Source: Chloroflexota bacterium
Lineage (GTDB): Bacteria > Chloroflexota > Limnocylindria > QHBO01
NCBI GenBank assembly: GCA_003243965.1
Contig: QHBO01000007.1
Coordinates: 30,156 to 94,155 of the forward strand
Direction of reading: 5' to 3'
DNA length: 64,000 bases
Shown here: positions 53,903 through 63,237 of the stretch, piece after piece
Position numbering within the stretch: the stretch's first letter is position 1
Layout of the letters: each line of letters opens with the position of its first letter
Translations under genes and position numbers: made by a program
The notes under the pieces: generated by a model
Told to the model about the DNA's origin: nothing
Databases searched by the model: none
The model's input: the letters and a program-made list of their open reading frames with translations, nothing else

Positions 53903-56491
53903 TCAGTAGCCTCGGAGCTGGCCGACCACCGCGTCACTCACCGCTCCGCTGCCGCCGGCCACGTACACCCGGGGTACCTGCTGACCGACGAGCCGCTTCA
54001 GCTCGAGATCCGTGGGTGAGGGGATGCTGCCCTGGGTGACGAGCAGCACCGGCCCGCGGCCGGCAGCCGCGGCGGGGCCCGCGGCCAGTGCATCGGGATA
54101 GTCGAGGCCGGTCGCCACGTAGAGGGCGGGGACTCCCCCCCGGAAGGTGAGCGCGCTGATGCGGGCCGCGGTTGCGAACCGGTCCTGGCCGGACTGGCGG
54201 GAGACGTCCGCGGAATATGCGCGCAGCTGAGCCAGGACACTGTCGCTGATCACCCCTGCGCCGCCGGCGACGATGATGCGGATCGCACGCTTGGCCTTCA
54301 GCCGGTTGAGCTCGGCTCCGGTGGCGGGGGGAATCGCGTTGGGTTTGACGAGCAGCACGGCCCCACCGAGTTTGGCTGCTGCCGGACCGGCCGCCAGCGC
54401 ATCGGGATAGTTGAAGCCGGTGGCGACGTACACGGCCGGCACCCCATTCGGGAAGGTGAGCGCGCTGACCTGCGCCGCGGTTGCGAAGCGGTCGACTCCC
54501 GCCTGGCGGCTGACGCTGCCCGTGGTGGCGTACGGTCGCAGCTGGGCCACCACGCCGTCGCTGACCACGCCGGCGCCGCCGACTACCACGATCCGCTGCG
54601 GCCTGAGGCGCTTCAGCTCACCCGCGGTCGGACTCGGGATGGCGTTTGGCTTGACGAGCAGCACGGGGCCGCCGAGCTTGGCGGCTGCCGGACCGGCCGC
54701 CAGCGCATCGGGATAGTTGAAGCCGGTGGCGACATAGGCGACCGGCACACCGATCGGGAAGGTGGCCGCGCTGACCTGCGCAGCGGTGCCGAACCGGTCG
54801 CTGCCGGCCTCGCGGGTGACCGTCACCGGGGCGCGCGTCGTGGCGCTCGCCGCGGCCGACGGGCTGGAGTTGTTGCCGGCGGCATCGAAGGCCTGGACCG
54901 TGTAGGTATAGGTGGTCCCGGCGCTGAGCCCCGTGTCAGACCAGCTCGTCGTGTTGCCGAGCGTGGCGACCACCGTCCCGTCGCGGGTGACGCGGTAGCC
55001 GGTCACCCCCACGTTGTCGGTGGATGCCGTCCAGCTCAGGTTGATCTGGGACTTGCCGGCGGCCGTGGCGGTCAGGCCCGACGGCCGGCTGGGCGGCGTG
55101 GTGTCGCCTGGCGGTGGCGGTGGCGGTGGCGTCCGGAAGTCGTAGGTCTGCCCATCATCGAAGTAGTTGCCATCGGAGTTCCTTGGCTGGACTCTCACCG
55201 AGGTCCCGGTCACCGTGACCAGCAGGTAGTGGTAGACCTGGCTGGCAGAGGTCGGCAACGGCGCGCTGCCGCACCTGCTGGCCGACCAGCCGATGGCGTA
55301 CCGGTCGATCGCCGTGCAGCCGGTGACTGGCTCCGGGGTAGCTCCACCCCCGCCGGTGACGTAGGTCAGGATGCCACCGGCCGGCTGCGCGTTGCGCTGG
55401 TAGATGTGGGTGTGCCCGGTGAAACCGATGTTCACTCCGTACGCGGCCAGCAGGCCTTCGAGGCTGTTGGGGCCCTGCAGGTAGGTGTCGGACGTCTCGG
55501 TCGAGTTGTCGGCGTACAGCGGGTAGTGCCAGAAGGCGAATTTCAGCTGATTGGGATGGCTGGCCAGGTCCTGCTGCAGCCACTGATACTCGGCGCTGGT
55601 CTGCGTCCAGTGGGCGTTGTAGTCGTTCTGGTAGTTGCTCGACGTTCCGGCCCATGTGGCGGTGAGCACGTAGAAGCGCGAGTTTCCGGCATTGAACGCG
55701 TACCAGGCGCTGGGCCTGTTCGAGGTCACCCCGCTCACATCGGTATAGCTCTCCATCCGATAGCGGCCCCCGGAACTCGCGGCGGCGGCGTCCTGCGGCC
55801 AGTTGAGGAGGTAGGTGCTGTCGAAGCCGTGGTTGCCGGGCGCGTTGAAGAGCGCCAGGGAGCGGCCCGGCACGGTCCAGAAGGAGGGGCCGAAGACGGC
55901 ACTTCCGGGCTGCACCAGGTCGCCATAGGTGGTCTGAGTGCCGGCCTGGTAGCCCGTGTCGCCGACGCCGACCGCGAAGCGGGCCGGACTCTGCGCGATC
56001 AGGCTCAGGATGTTGGCCTGTGCCTGGTTGCCGCTCGAGGATGTCTGGCCCCAGTCGCCGAAGACCGCGAACGAGAACGGAGCAGTCGATCCCGCCGCCA
56101 GCTGGCTGGTGAAGACGGGTGAGGCATCGGTCCCCAGCAGGTCAACGCCGCCAAGGTAGACGCGATAGCAGTACTGCGTGTCGCTGCTGAGCCCGGAGAC
56201 GCGGGCCTTCCACTGGATTTCCGGCACCGATCCCACCGTGATCCCGGTTCCCGTGGCGACCACCGTTCGGCCGGTGCATCCGGGCGCGGGACCGATCACC
56301 AGCGACGCGGTCGACTGGGAAGTGTCGGTCGCGAAGTTGACGGTGACGTTACCGCCCACCAGATCCGTCAGGTACGGGTAGCGCCGAAGCTCGGCCGCGT
56401 AGCCGGCAGCCGCGGCGCGTGGGACAGCCCCCGGAGCGACGCTGGTCGCCACGGCCACGACCATCGCGCCGGCCACCGCGAGTGCCATCAC
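53903..56491 (-). CDS. Secreted purple acid phosphatase-like protein with FN3 and three CWB2 repeats
   Basis: 862 residues. Signal peptide (about 1-30), a purple-acid-phosphatase N-domain, a metallophosphoesterase domain (FGDWGQ, GVGDTGY, GNHG, FWHYPLY, GHTHIYQRN), a Pro-rich linker, one fibronectin type III domain (PSGLTATAAGKSQINLSW) and three cell-wall-binding CWB2 repeats, each with DRFATAA and NYPDALAAGPAA. Likely a surface-attached phosphatase. The start is GTG 56491 or the adjacent ATG 56488. About 45 bases are almost identical between CWB2 copies (54378 and 54679). Confidence 0.9.
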   Translation of the reverse strand: MMALAVAGAMVVAVATSVAPGAVPRAAAAGYAAELRRYPYLTDLVGGNVTVNFATDTSQSTASLVIGPAPGCTGRTVVATGTGITVGSVPEIQWKARVSGLSSDTQYCYRVYLGGVDLLGTDASPVFTSQLAAGSTAPFSFAVFGDWGQTSSSGNQAQANILSLIAQSPARFAVGVGDTGYQAGTQTTYGDLVQPGSAVFGPSFWTVPGRSLALFNAPGNHGFDSTYLLNWPQDAAAASSGGRYRMESYTDVSGVTSNRPSAWYAFNAGNSRFYVLTATWAGTSSNYQNDYNAHWTQTSAEYQWLQQDLASHPNQLKFAFWHYPLYADNSTETSDTYLQGPNSLEGLLAAYGVNIGFTGHTHIYQRNAQPAGGILTYVTGGGGATPEPVTGCTAIDRYAIGWSASRCGSAPLPTSASQVYHYLLVTVTGTSVRVQPRNSDGNYFDDGQTYDFRTPPPPPPPGDTTPPSRPSGLTATAAGKSQINLSWTASTDNVGVTGYRVTRDGTVVATLGNTTSWSDTGLSAGTTYTYTVQAFDAAGNNSSPSAAASATTRAPVTVTREAGSDRFGTAAQVSAATFPIGVPVAYVATGFNYPDALAAGPAAAKLGGPVLLVKPNAIPSPTAGELKRLRPQRIVVVGGAGVVSDGVVAQLRPYATTGSVSRQAGVDRFATAAQVSALTFPNGVPAVYVATGFNYPDALAAGPAAAKLGGAVLLVKPNAIPPATGAELNRLKAKRAIRIIVAGGAGVISDSVLAQLRAYSADVSRQSGQDRFATAARISALTFRGGVPALYVATGLDYPDALAAGPAAAAGRGPVLLVTQGSIPSPTDLELKRLVGQQVPRVYVAGGSGAVSDAVVGQLRGY

Positions 56492-56601
56492 CCGGGTGCG
56501 TCGAAGCGAACCCGATGGCTGCTGAGACTGCTGCCGATGCCCCCGAATGATTCCGCCCCCAACAGGTTCGCGCGTCGGACGGTGGGCCGCCCTGGCGATG
56601 T

Positions 56602-56916
56602 TCAGCCGTGTGCGATCGCGATTGATACGGTGTTCACCACCGCCCCGAGCAGACCGATGGAGGTGGCGGTGGCGCCGCCCATCACCAGCAGCCTCGGGTA
56701 GCGCTTGGCGGTCAGCACCAGCACCGCAAGCGTGATGAGGATGGCCGCCAGCTTGATGCCCAGCACCGCGGGGAGCCCTCCGGCGTCATATGCAACCCGT
56801 GCCCAGCCGTTTGCCTCTGCACCGATGCCCAGGATCTGGACGCCGAAGTAGAAGGTGATCGCGTCCGCAAGCTGCGCGACCAGCAGCCCGGCGAGGATGA
56901 GTCGAGTCCGCTTCAT
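56602..56916 (-). CDS. Small membrane protein, DUF5658-like
   Basis: 104 residues with three hydrophobic helices. The start LAGLLVAQLADAITFYFGVQ followed by AEANGWARV resembles the DUF5658 pattern (QLADxxTT... EANP). Function unknown. A TACTAT box lies about 25 bases upstream of ATG 56916. Confidence 0.65.
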   Translation of the reverse strand: MKRTRLILAGLLVAQLADAITFYFGVQILGIGAEANGWARVAYDAGGLPAVLGIKLAAILITLAVLVLTAKRYPRLLVMGGATATSIGLLGAVVNTVSIAIAHG

Positions 56917-57007
56917 GGCGGCCCGACCGTACCATAGTACTAGTCGCGGGCAGTACCCCTGGAAGGCACTTTTCGTTGACCAGAGGCATCGGAGTCTACG
57001 CGCCGGG

Positions 57008-58420
57008 TCAGATCCAGCACCAGCCGCGGGGCGGTGGCCCCTGGTTCACCGTGTCGTCCGGCAGCGTCATCGTCGCCGCGCCGGGTCGGCCGCAGTCGGT
57101 GAACAGCATACGCAGCCGCCACTCGGCGGGGGAGAGCGGCAGAGCCGTCAGCAGCGGCAGGTACACAAGGAAGCTGGCGAGGACGGCGACGGCAAATGCG
57201 CCGGTCGCCACCCTGCCGACCATCGAGCGCCAGGCGCGCGCGATCACGATCCCCAGGCCGGCACACAGGAACGGGACGGTCGGCAGCAGGTACCACAGGA
57301 AGACCTGGCTCCGGGACCCCGACAGGATCAGCCACGGAGCGTAGGTGCCCAGCACCGCCGCGATGACCACCGCTTCCGGCGCGAGCAGGCTCCAGCCGGC
57401 ACGCGCCCAGCGCACCGCCAGCGCCACCAATCCAACGCCGGCGGTCCACCACACGATCGGGTTGCCCAGCGCAAGAATCTCGCGGTACTGGCCGTTCTGC
57501 TCGCTGAAGTAGTACGCGATCGGTCGCTTGAGGAGCAGCCAGCTCCAGGGCGCCGACTCGTACGGATGGTTGCCGCCCAACGTGGTGTGGAACTGCAGCA
57601 TCGCAACCTGGTGGTCCCAGATGCCGCGCCAGAAGGTCCCTTCCTGCCACGGAAGACCGATGACGGCGCCCGGCATCCGTCCGGTGTACGCCGCGATGTA
57701 CACCATCACCGGCACCGCTCCGAGCAGGATGACGGTGGGCAGGCCCTCCTCCCGCAGTGCCCGAAGCAGTACGCCGCGTCGGGTGGGGTGTGGCGCCCGC
57801 ATCCGTGCAGCCAGCTCCCACGCGACGGTCAGACCGACGACGGCGGTCGCGACGTAGGCGCCGTTCCACTTGGTGGCCGTCGCGGCGCCAAGGCAGATGC
57901 CGGCCAACAGCCGCCACGGTCGACCGAGTGCGAACCTCCGCAGCAGGCCGGCGCGCTGGACGCCATCTCGGCCGCGGTCTCGATCGTGGACGATGGCCAG
58001 CACGGCCGCAACCACGAACAGGGTGGTGAACACGTCGAGCATCGCGACCCGCGACTGCACGACGTGCAGGAAGTCGGTGGCCAGCAGTCCGGCTGCCGCG
58101 AAGCTGCCCAGCGTGGCGGCAGGCCCCGGTACCGTCCCGCTGAGCAGCCGCCTGGCGAGCAGGTAGAGGAGCACGACGGTGGCGATCCCTGCCAACGCGG
58201 CGGTGATCCGCCAGCCGAACGGGCTGTAGCCGAAGACCTTGATCCCGGCCGCGATCATCCACTTGCCGAGCGGAGGGTGCGCGCGGCTCGTCAGCTCGGC
58301 GATGCCGCACGGTCCACCGGCGTACACGCATGCATCGCGCGCGTAGAAGATCTCGTCGAACACGAAGCCGATCGGCCGGTTGAGGGCGGGAACGCGGACA
58401 AGCGTCGCCGCAAGCGTCAC
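57008..58420 (-). CDS. Protein O-mannosyltransferase-type (GT39/PMT) glycosyltransferase
   Basis: 470 residues, about ten helices. The catalytic Asp-Glu is in the first loop (FVFDEIFYARDA), with RAHPPLGKW, ATKWNGAYV and HPYESAPWSW, all typical of bacterial PMT proteins that mannosylate exported proteins from polyprenyl-mannose. GTG 58420 is the first usable start; hydrophobic text continues a few residues upstream without a standard start codon. Surface proteins such as the one at 53903 could be substrates. Confidence 0.9.
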   Translation of the reverse strand: MTLAATLVRVPALNRPIGFVFDEIFYARDACVYAGGPCGIAELTSRAHPPLGKWMIAAGIKVFGYSPFGWRITAALAGIATVVLLYLLARRLLSGTVPGPAATLGSFAAAGLLATDFLHVVQSRVAMLDVFTTLFVVAAVLAIVHDRDRGRDGVQRAGLLRRFALGRPWRLLAGICLGAATATKWNGAYVATAVVGLTVAWELAARMRAPHPTRRGVLLRALREEGLPTVILLGAVPVMVYIAAYTGRMPGAVIGLPWQEGTFWRGIWDHQVAMLQFHTTLGGNHPYESAPWSWLLLKRPIAYYFSEQNGQYREILALGNPIVWWTAGVGLVALAVRWARAGWSLLAPEAVVIAAVLGTYAPWLILSGSRSQVFLWYLLPTVPFLCAGLGIVIARAWRSMVGRVATGAFAVAVLASFLVYLPLLTALPLSPAEWRLRMLFTDCGRPGAATMTLPDDTVNQGPPPRGWCWI

Positions 58421-58539
58421 GCCGACGAGCGCCAGGCTGTCGGCGCGGGACCAGGAGGCGAGCGGCGGGCGGGGCGGTGCACCGGCGGCGGCGATCGGTC
58501 TCTCCTCTCGGAACGCGGACCGCCGTCATCGTAGGCGCG

Positions 58540-58962
58540 TCAGTCCACCCCTGCTCCCGGAGCATGACGCGCCAATTCCTCGCGACAGCTGAGCGAGCGC
58601 TTCGGAATCGCGTCGCGGAACCAGACCAGGTACACCGAGTTGTCGCTGAGCTGCGCGAGTCGGCTGCGCGCGTAGGGGTCGTTCGGCTGGATCCACGCGT
58701 CGCCGACCGGAAGGCCGTGTTCGGGGACGAGCTGGAACCCGATCTGGCGGGCGCCGCACGAGGCCACGACGGTGTAGGCCCCTTCCCACGAGGCGGTCGC
58801 GCGGCGAATGTTCCAGCCGGGCAGCCGCTCGCGCACCTGGCCGACGACCTCGTTCAGCGGCGAATTGCCCGCGGTCGGCACGGGCAGCCACAGTCCCGCC
58901 GCCAGGACGAGGACGAGGACGGAGAGCGGGGCGAGGCGGTGCCGAGAAGCGAGTCGGTGCAT
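58540..58962 (-). CDS. Secreted hypothetical protein
   Basis: 140 residues. Signal peptide (about 12-32, APLSVLVLVLAAGLWLPV), then a small domain with two cysteines (VVASCGARQ and RSLSCREEL). No family recognised. Upstream of the PMT gene on the same strand. Confidence 0.6.
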   Translation of the reverse strand: MHRLASRHRLAPLSVLVLVLAAGLWLPVPTAGNSPLNEVVGQVRERLPGWNIRRATASWEGAYTVVASCGARQIGFQLVPEHGLPVGDAWIQPNDPYARSRLAQLSDNSVYLVWFRDAIPKRSLSCREELARHAPGAGVD

Positions 58963-59114
58963 CAGTTCCTTCGTGTCGAGTTGCCCTTCCCGGCACGCGG
59001 AGAGGCGCGGTTCGGGGACGCGTGAATGGCCGAACGATAGTGCAGGATCGGGGCCGACGCTCTGCTAGACTCGGCGCCCGCGTCATGGCAGTCCGGTGCG
59101 CGGCGGGAGGCAGC

Positions 59115-59558
59115 GTGAACTACGAGCTGTACATGGCGGAGGCGATCGCCGAGGCGCGCCTCGGCGCGGAAGAGGGAGAGACGCCGGTCGGGGCGGTGGC
59201 GGTGCTCGACGACGCGATGATCGCGCGCGATCACGACCGGATGCAGCTCCAGCGGGATCCCACCGCTCATGCCGTGCTCCTCACCCTTCAGGCCGCGTCA
59301 CGCAAGCTGGAGCCGCGACGCCTGTCGGAGGTGACCATCTTCACCACCCGGGAGCCGTGCGCCATGTGCGTCGGGGCGCTGGTGGAGACCCAGGTCCGTT
59401 CGCTGGTCTACGCCGCCGCTGACGACCGGCGAGGGGCAGCCGGAAGCGTGATCCAGCTCGCCCGCCATGCCTCGCTGCCGCACCAGATCTCCGTCGTCTC
59501 GGGGGTCCGCGAGGCGGAGGCCCGACGTCTCGACCAGGAGGCATCGGCCAGACCCTGA
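59115..59558 (+). CDS. tadA: TadA-family deaminase homologue lacking the catalytic Glu
   Basis: 147 residues. Orthology to tRNA adenosine deaminase is supported by the fold, by DPTAHA and by EPCAMCVGA with zinc ligands H52, C82 and C85, and by its place before the SRP RNA and dnaX, as in Bacillus. However the HAE motif reads HAV: Val54 (codon GTG) replaces the proton-shuttling Glu. The enzyme should be inactive as a deaminase. GTG 59115 follows GGGAGG; a TAGACT box is at 59066-59071. Confidence 0.88.
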   Translation: MNYELYMAEAIAEARLGAEEGETPVGAVAVLDDAMIARDHDRMQLQRDPTAHAVLLTLQAASRKLEPRRLSEVTIFTTREPCAMCVGALVETQVRSLVYAAADDRRGAAGSVIQLARHASLPHQISVVSGVREAEARRLDQEASARP

Positions 59559-59613
59559 GGCCGCCCGCCACCGGGGCCGGGGCAGTCGCCTGCTAGACTC
59601 GCCGGCGAACCGC

Positions 59614-59700
<87 letters not shown>

Positions 59701-59730
59701 TCGCCTCGCTCCTCCCCTCGACCACGCCGC

Positions 59731-59818
59731 GGAGAGGTCGCCTAGAGGCCTATGGCGCCGCACTGGAAATGCGGTTCGGGGCAACCCGTCGGGGGTTCGA
59801 ATCCCCCCCTCTCCGCCA
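59731..59818 (+). tRNA. tRNA-Ser (anticodon GGA)
   Basis: 88 bases, acceptor GGAGAGG/CCTCTCC, anticodon loop CTGGAAA giving GGA, long variable arm, CCA encoded. It follows tRNA-Ser(CGA) by 30 bases. Confidence 0.95.
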
Positions 59819-59827
59819 CTCCGCTCG

Positions 59828-59857
59828 TTGACCGTCGCCGGTCTCCTCGGCTAGCAT
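59828..59857 (+). promoter_or_regulatory. Promoter of the SRP RNA gene
   Basis: TTGACC (59828-59833), 18-base spacer, TAGCAT (59852-59857). The SRP RNA begins about 7 bases later. Confidence 0.7.
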
Positions 59858-59863
59858 CGGCCG

Positions 59864-60083
59864 CGGCTGTGCTAGGCGGGGAACTAGCGGTGCCCTGCAC
59901 CCGCAATCCGCTACAGCGGGGCTGAATTCCCGGCCGAGGTCCGCGACCTTCGCCTCCCACGACATCGTCCGACGTTGAGAGTCGGGTCCCACGCAGCGAG
60001 AGCCCGCGAACCCCGTCAGGTCCGGAAGGAAGCAGCGGTAAGCGACCGTTCTCGGGTGCCGTGGGGCGACCTGGCTGGAGCCG
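59864..60083 (+). ncRNA. ffs: Signal recognition particle RNA, long form with Alu domain
   Basis: The S-domain core GTCAGGTCCGGAAGGAAGCA (near 60018-60037) is unmistakable. The 5' part (GTGCTAGGCGGGGAACTAGC, then GGTGCCCTG) is the Alu domain found in Bacillus-type SRP RNA but absent from E. coli 4.5S RNA. CGGCT at 59864 can pair with AGCCG at 60079-60083, which sets the ends at about 220 bases. Confidence 0.9.
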
Positions 60084-60206
60084 GATGATGGGCGCGCGCG
60101 CGGAGGCCAACGATCGACGCCGGGTGCACGGCCGTCTTTACGCTCATTCGCCTCCGGCCACGCCGGCGATGCTCCCGCCGCTCGACCGCATCCCCGTCGA
60201 GCGGTG

Positions 60207-60212
60207 TACGGT
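60207..60212 (+). promoter_or_regulatory. -10 box TACGGT, leaderless-type, for dnaX
   Basis: TACGGT ends 9 bases before ATG 60222. It favours ATG 60222 over an in-frame GTG at 60204. Confidence 0.35.
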
Positions 60213-60221
60213 AGGGAAACG

Positions 60222-61943
60222 ATGCCCAGCCCCCGCCGCGGCGCGTCCTCCGAGGACGCGCACCCCAGCGCCCTCTCCGCCGCGCCGATGACGGTCGACG
60301 GCCGGGCGACCCGGTCGCCCGACCGTGGGGCGCTGTACCGCCGCTGGCGCGCGCAGCGATTCGCGGAGCTGATCGGCCAGGAGCCGATCGTCACCACCCT
60401 GCGGCAATCGGTCATCACCGATCGCCTCGCGCACGCGTACCTGTTCATCGGTCCGCGCGGCACCGGCAAGACCAGCACCGCCCGGATCCTCGCCAAGGCG
60501 ATCAACTGCCTGGCGCGCACCGATGACGGCGAGCCGTGCGACGCGTGCGGTGCATGCGTGGCGATTCGCGAGGGGCGAGCCCTGGACGTGATCGAGATCG
60601 ACGCCGCCAGCCACGGGCTGGTCGAGGATGCACGCGACCTCGTGATGCGGGCGCTCACTGCGCCGTCGGAGCTGCGCAAGCGGGTCTACATCATCGACGA
60701 GGTCCACATGCTCAGCACGCACGCGTTCAATGCGCTGCTCAAGCTGGTTGAGGAGCCACCTGACCACGTCGTCTTCATCCTGGCCACGACCGATACGCAC
60801 AAGGTTCCGGCCACGATCATCAGCCGCACGCAGCGCTTCGACTTCCGGCGTCTGGCCGATGACCTGATCGCCGGCAAGCTGGCCCGCATCGTTGCCGCCG
60901 AAGGGCGGGACGCCGAACCGGCGGCCCTCGCACTCGTGGCTCGCCTGGCCGAGGGCGGGATGCGCGATGCGGAGTCGATCCTGGACCAGGTCATGTCCTA
61001 CACCCCCGGCGCGATCAGTGCGGACGCGGTGCGCGAGACGGTCGGCCTCGCCGAGGAGGAGGCGATCGATGCGCTGATCGACGCCTATCTCGCCGGGGAC
61101 ACCGCGCTGGCCCTCGGTCGGATCGATGAGCTGGTGGCCGCCGGGCGCGACGTCGCGCAGGTCGCGGGCCAGGCCCAGGACGTCGCGAGACGACGTCTCC
61201 TCGCGTCCGCGCGCGAGCCGCTGCGTGCCCGCCGCCTGGCGGCGATCCTGCGCAGCCTGTCGGAGGCAGCCGGCTCCGGGGCCAGGGAGGGACGCGCGCG
61301 CCTCATCCTCGAGCTGCTCAGCGTGGAGTCTGCGGCGGCCGATGCGCTCCCGGGCGCCGATGCCGCTGCGGCGACCGCGGTGGTCGCTGCGGATGGGCCG
61401 GCCCGCCCTGCACCACCCACGCGCGGCGTCAACCGGATCCCGGTGGCGATCGAGCGTGCCACCGACGCGCCGGCGGCGCGAGCGATATCCGAGCCGGCAC
61501 CTCGAGAACCGCGGGCAGCCTCACCGGAACCGCCCTCGCCACCGATGTCGCCCGCCGGTGACGGCAGTCGACCCTCGCTCGAGGAGCTTCGCATCCGCTG
61601 GGCGGAGGTGGTGGACCGGGGCACGCCCGTGATCAAGCCCCTCCTCCGCGAGTGCCGCCCGTTTGCGCTCGACGGCGCGCGCCTCAAGCTCGCCTTCCCG
61701 GAGGGCCGGGAGTTCATGCGAGAACGGATCTCGAGTCGTGCCGCCGCGATCGAGCAGCTGCTCGGCGCGATCTTCGGTCAGAGCTGGGCGATCGAGTGCG
61801 TGGCGACCAACGTGGAGCTCGAGCCGCTGACGCTCGCCGCCGCGGTTGCCCCGGATCCGGCCGATGCCAATGGTCGCGCGCTCCTCGAGGGTGTCCTGAA
61901 GATCACCGGCGGCGAGCTCGTCGACACGCCCGAGGTCCGCTGA
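60222..61943 (+). CDS. dnaX: DNA polymerase III gamma/tau subunit
   Basis: 573 residues. AAA+ clamp loader: Walker A GPRGTGKTSTAR, zinc module with Cys in INCLA and CDACGAC, Walker B YIIDEVHML, and sensor ATTDTHKVPATIISR (usual SRC reads SRT). Domain III and a Pro/Ala-rich linker lead to a C-terminal tau-like domain ending GGELVDTPEVR. The order with ybaB and recR is conserved across bacteria. Confidence 0.95.
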   Translation: MPSPRRGASSEDAHPSALSAAPMTVDGRATRSPDRGALYRRWRAQRFAELIGQEPIVTTLRQSVITDRLAHAYLFIGPRGTGKTSTARILAKAINCLARTDDGEPCDACGACVAIREGRALDVIEIDAASHGLVEDARDLVMRALTAPSELRKRVYIIDEVHMLSTHAFNALLKLVEEPPDHVVFILATTDTHKVPATIISRTQRFDFRRLADDLIAGKLARIVAAEGRDAEPAALALVARLAEGGMRDAESILDQVMSYTPGAISADAVRETVGLAEEEAIDALIDAYLAGDTALALGRIDELVAAGRDVAQVAGQAQDVARRRLLASAREPLRARRLAAILRSLSEAAGSGAREGRARLILELLSVESAAADALPGADAAAATAVVAADGPARPAPPTRGVNRIPVAIERATDAPAARAISEPAPREPRAASPEPPSPPMSPAGDGSRPSLEELRIRWAEVVDRGTPVIKPLLRECRPFALDGARLKLAFPEGREFMRERISSRAAAIEQLLGAIFGQSWAIECVATNVELEPLTLAAAVAPDPADANGRALLEGVLKITGGELVDTPEVR

Positions 61944-61987
61944 GGCTTCATCATGGCGCCATCCACCCGATGCACCGAGGGGCAGGC

Positions 61988-62320
61988 ATGAACATCGGTC
62001 AGATCGCCAAGATGGCGCAACAGATGCAGACCCAGATGGCCCAGGCGCAGCAGGAGCTGCGCGAAACGACGCTCGAGGCCACCGCCGGCGGCGGGGCCGT
62101 CCGGGTGGTGATCACCGGCGCCCAGGAGCTGCGCTCCGTCGAGATCGATCCGGGCGCGGTCGATCCCGCCGAGGTGGAGATGCTCCAGGACCTGGTCCTG
62201 ACCGCGGTGAACGAGGCGATCGGCCGGAGCAAGGAGCTCGCCGAGCAGCGGATGGCCGGAATCGCGGGCGGCCTCGGCCTTCCGGGGATGCCTGGGCTGC
62301 CCGGACTCCCCGGGCGCTAG
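61988..62320 (+). CDS. YbaB/EbfC nucleoid-associated protein
   Basis: 110 residues. N-terminal helix MNIGQIAKMAQQMQTQMAQA, the core GGGAVRVVITGAQELRSVEI and a helical end, followed by a Gly/Leu/Pro-rich tail (GLPGMPGLPGLPG). Binds DNA as a dimer. Conserved between dnaX and recR. Confidence 0.95.
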   Translation: MNIGQIAKMAQQMQTQMAQAQQELRETTLEATAGGGAVRVVITGAQELRSVEIDPGAVDPAEVEMLQDLVLTAVNEAIGRSKELAEQRMAGIAGGLGLPGMPGLPGLPGR

Positions 62321-62334
62321 GAGCGAGCTCCGCG

Positions 62335-62949
62335 ATGGCCGGCCTGATCGCACCCGTGGCGCGCCTGATCGAGGAGTTCGGAAAGCTCCCCGGCGTGGGC
62401 CAGAAGACGGCCCAACGCCTCACGTACCACATGCTGCGGACATCGGCGGAAGAGGCACGTGCCCTGGCCGCGGCACTGGTGGCGGTCAAGGAGCAGGTGG
62501 GCTATTGCTCGGTCTGCTGCAACATCACCGAGCGCGATGTCGACCCGTGCAGCATCTGTGGCGACGCGCGCCGCGATGCGCTGCGGATCTGCGTGGTGGA
62601 GGAGCCGCTCGATGTGCTCGCCATCGAGCGCACCGGCGAGTTCCACGGTCGCTATCACGTGCTCCACGGCGCGATCAGCCCGATGGACGGCATCGGCCCG
62701 GAGCGAATCCGGGCCCGTGAGCTGGTGCTGCGGGTCTCGGACCAGGAGATCGATGAGGTGATCCTCGCCACCAACCCGAACCTGGAGGGCGAGGCGACCG
62801 CCATGTACCTGGCGGACCTGCTCTCCGGAAAGGTGGGCAGCGTCACCCGCATCGCGCGCGGCCTCCCCGTCGGCGGGGACCTCGAGTACGCCGACGACGT
62901 GACCCTGATCCGCTCCTTCCAGGGTCGCCGGCAGGTGGAACGCGCCTGA
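62335..62949 (+). CDS. recR: Recombination protein RecR
   Basis: 204 residues. HhH (LPGVGQKTAQRL), zinc module CSVCCN ... CSIC, and Toprim ICVVEEPLDVLAIERTGEF with YHVLHGAISPMDGIGP. Works with RecO and RecF in gap repair. ATG 62335 is 14 bases after ybaB. Confidence 0.96.
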   Translation: MAGLIAPVARLIEEFGKLPGVGQKTAQRLTYHMLRTSAEEARALAAALVAVKEQVGYCSVCCNITERDVDPCSICGDARRDALRICVVEEPLDVLAIERTGEFHGRYHVLHGAISPMDGIGPERIRARELVLRVSDQEIDEVILATNPNLEGEATAMYLADLLSGKVGSVTRIARGLPVGGDLEYADDVTLIRSFQGRRQVERA

Positions 62950-63237
62950 TTCGGGGCCGCCCACACGCTCGCGCGTGCTTGACAGTCCGGGGTGCCACAT
63001 CTACCATGCGTGATCGCGCCGGCATTGGCCGGCAGGCGTCGCAAGAACGTCGACTCACGGGTCGAGCCGCTTGCCGCCGGGGTTCCGTTTCTGGAGGCCT
63101 CATCAATCGGACGACACCCGATCCGTCGGTTGGCGTGAACTTAACAGCTGAAGAGTGACAGGAATCCACACGAGTCAGCGGGAACAAGTCTGAACTGTGA
63201 ACGGTGGACGAGCCTTCGGGCGAGACCACTGTTTCTT
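62950..63237 (+). promoter_or_regulatory. rRNA operon promoter and leader
   Basis: A consensus promoter: TTGACA (62979-62984), 17-base spacer, TACCAT (63002-63007). The leader of about 225 bases before 16S contains no gene. It includes TGAACTTAACAG (63137-63148) and a T-rich stretch directly before the 16S, as usual for processing and antitermination leaders. Confidence 0.8.
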
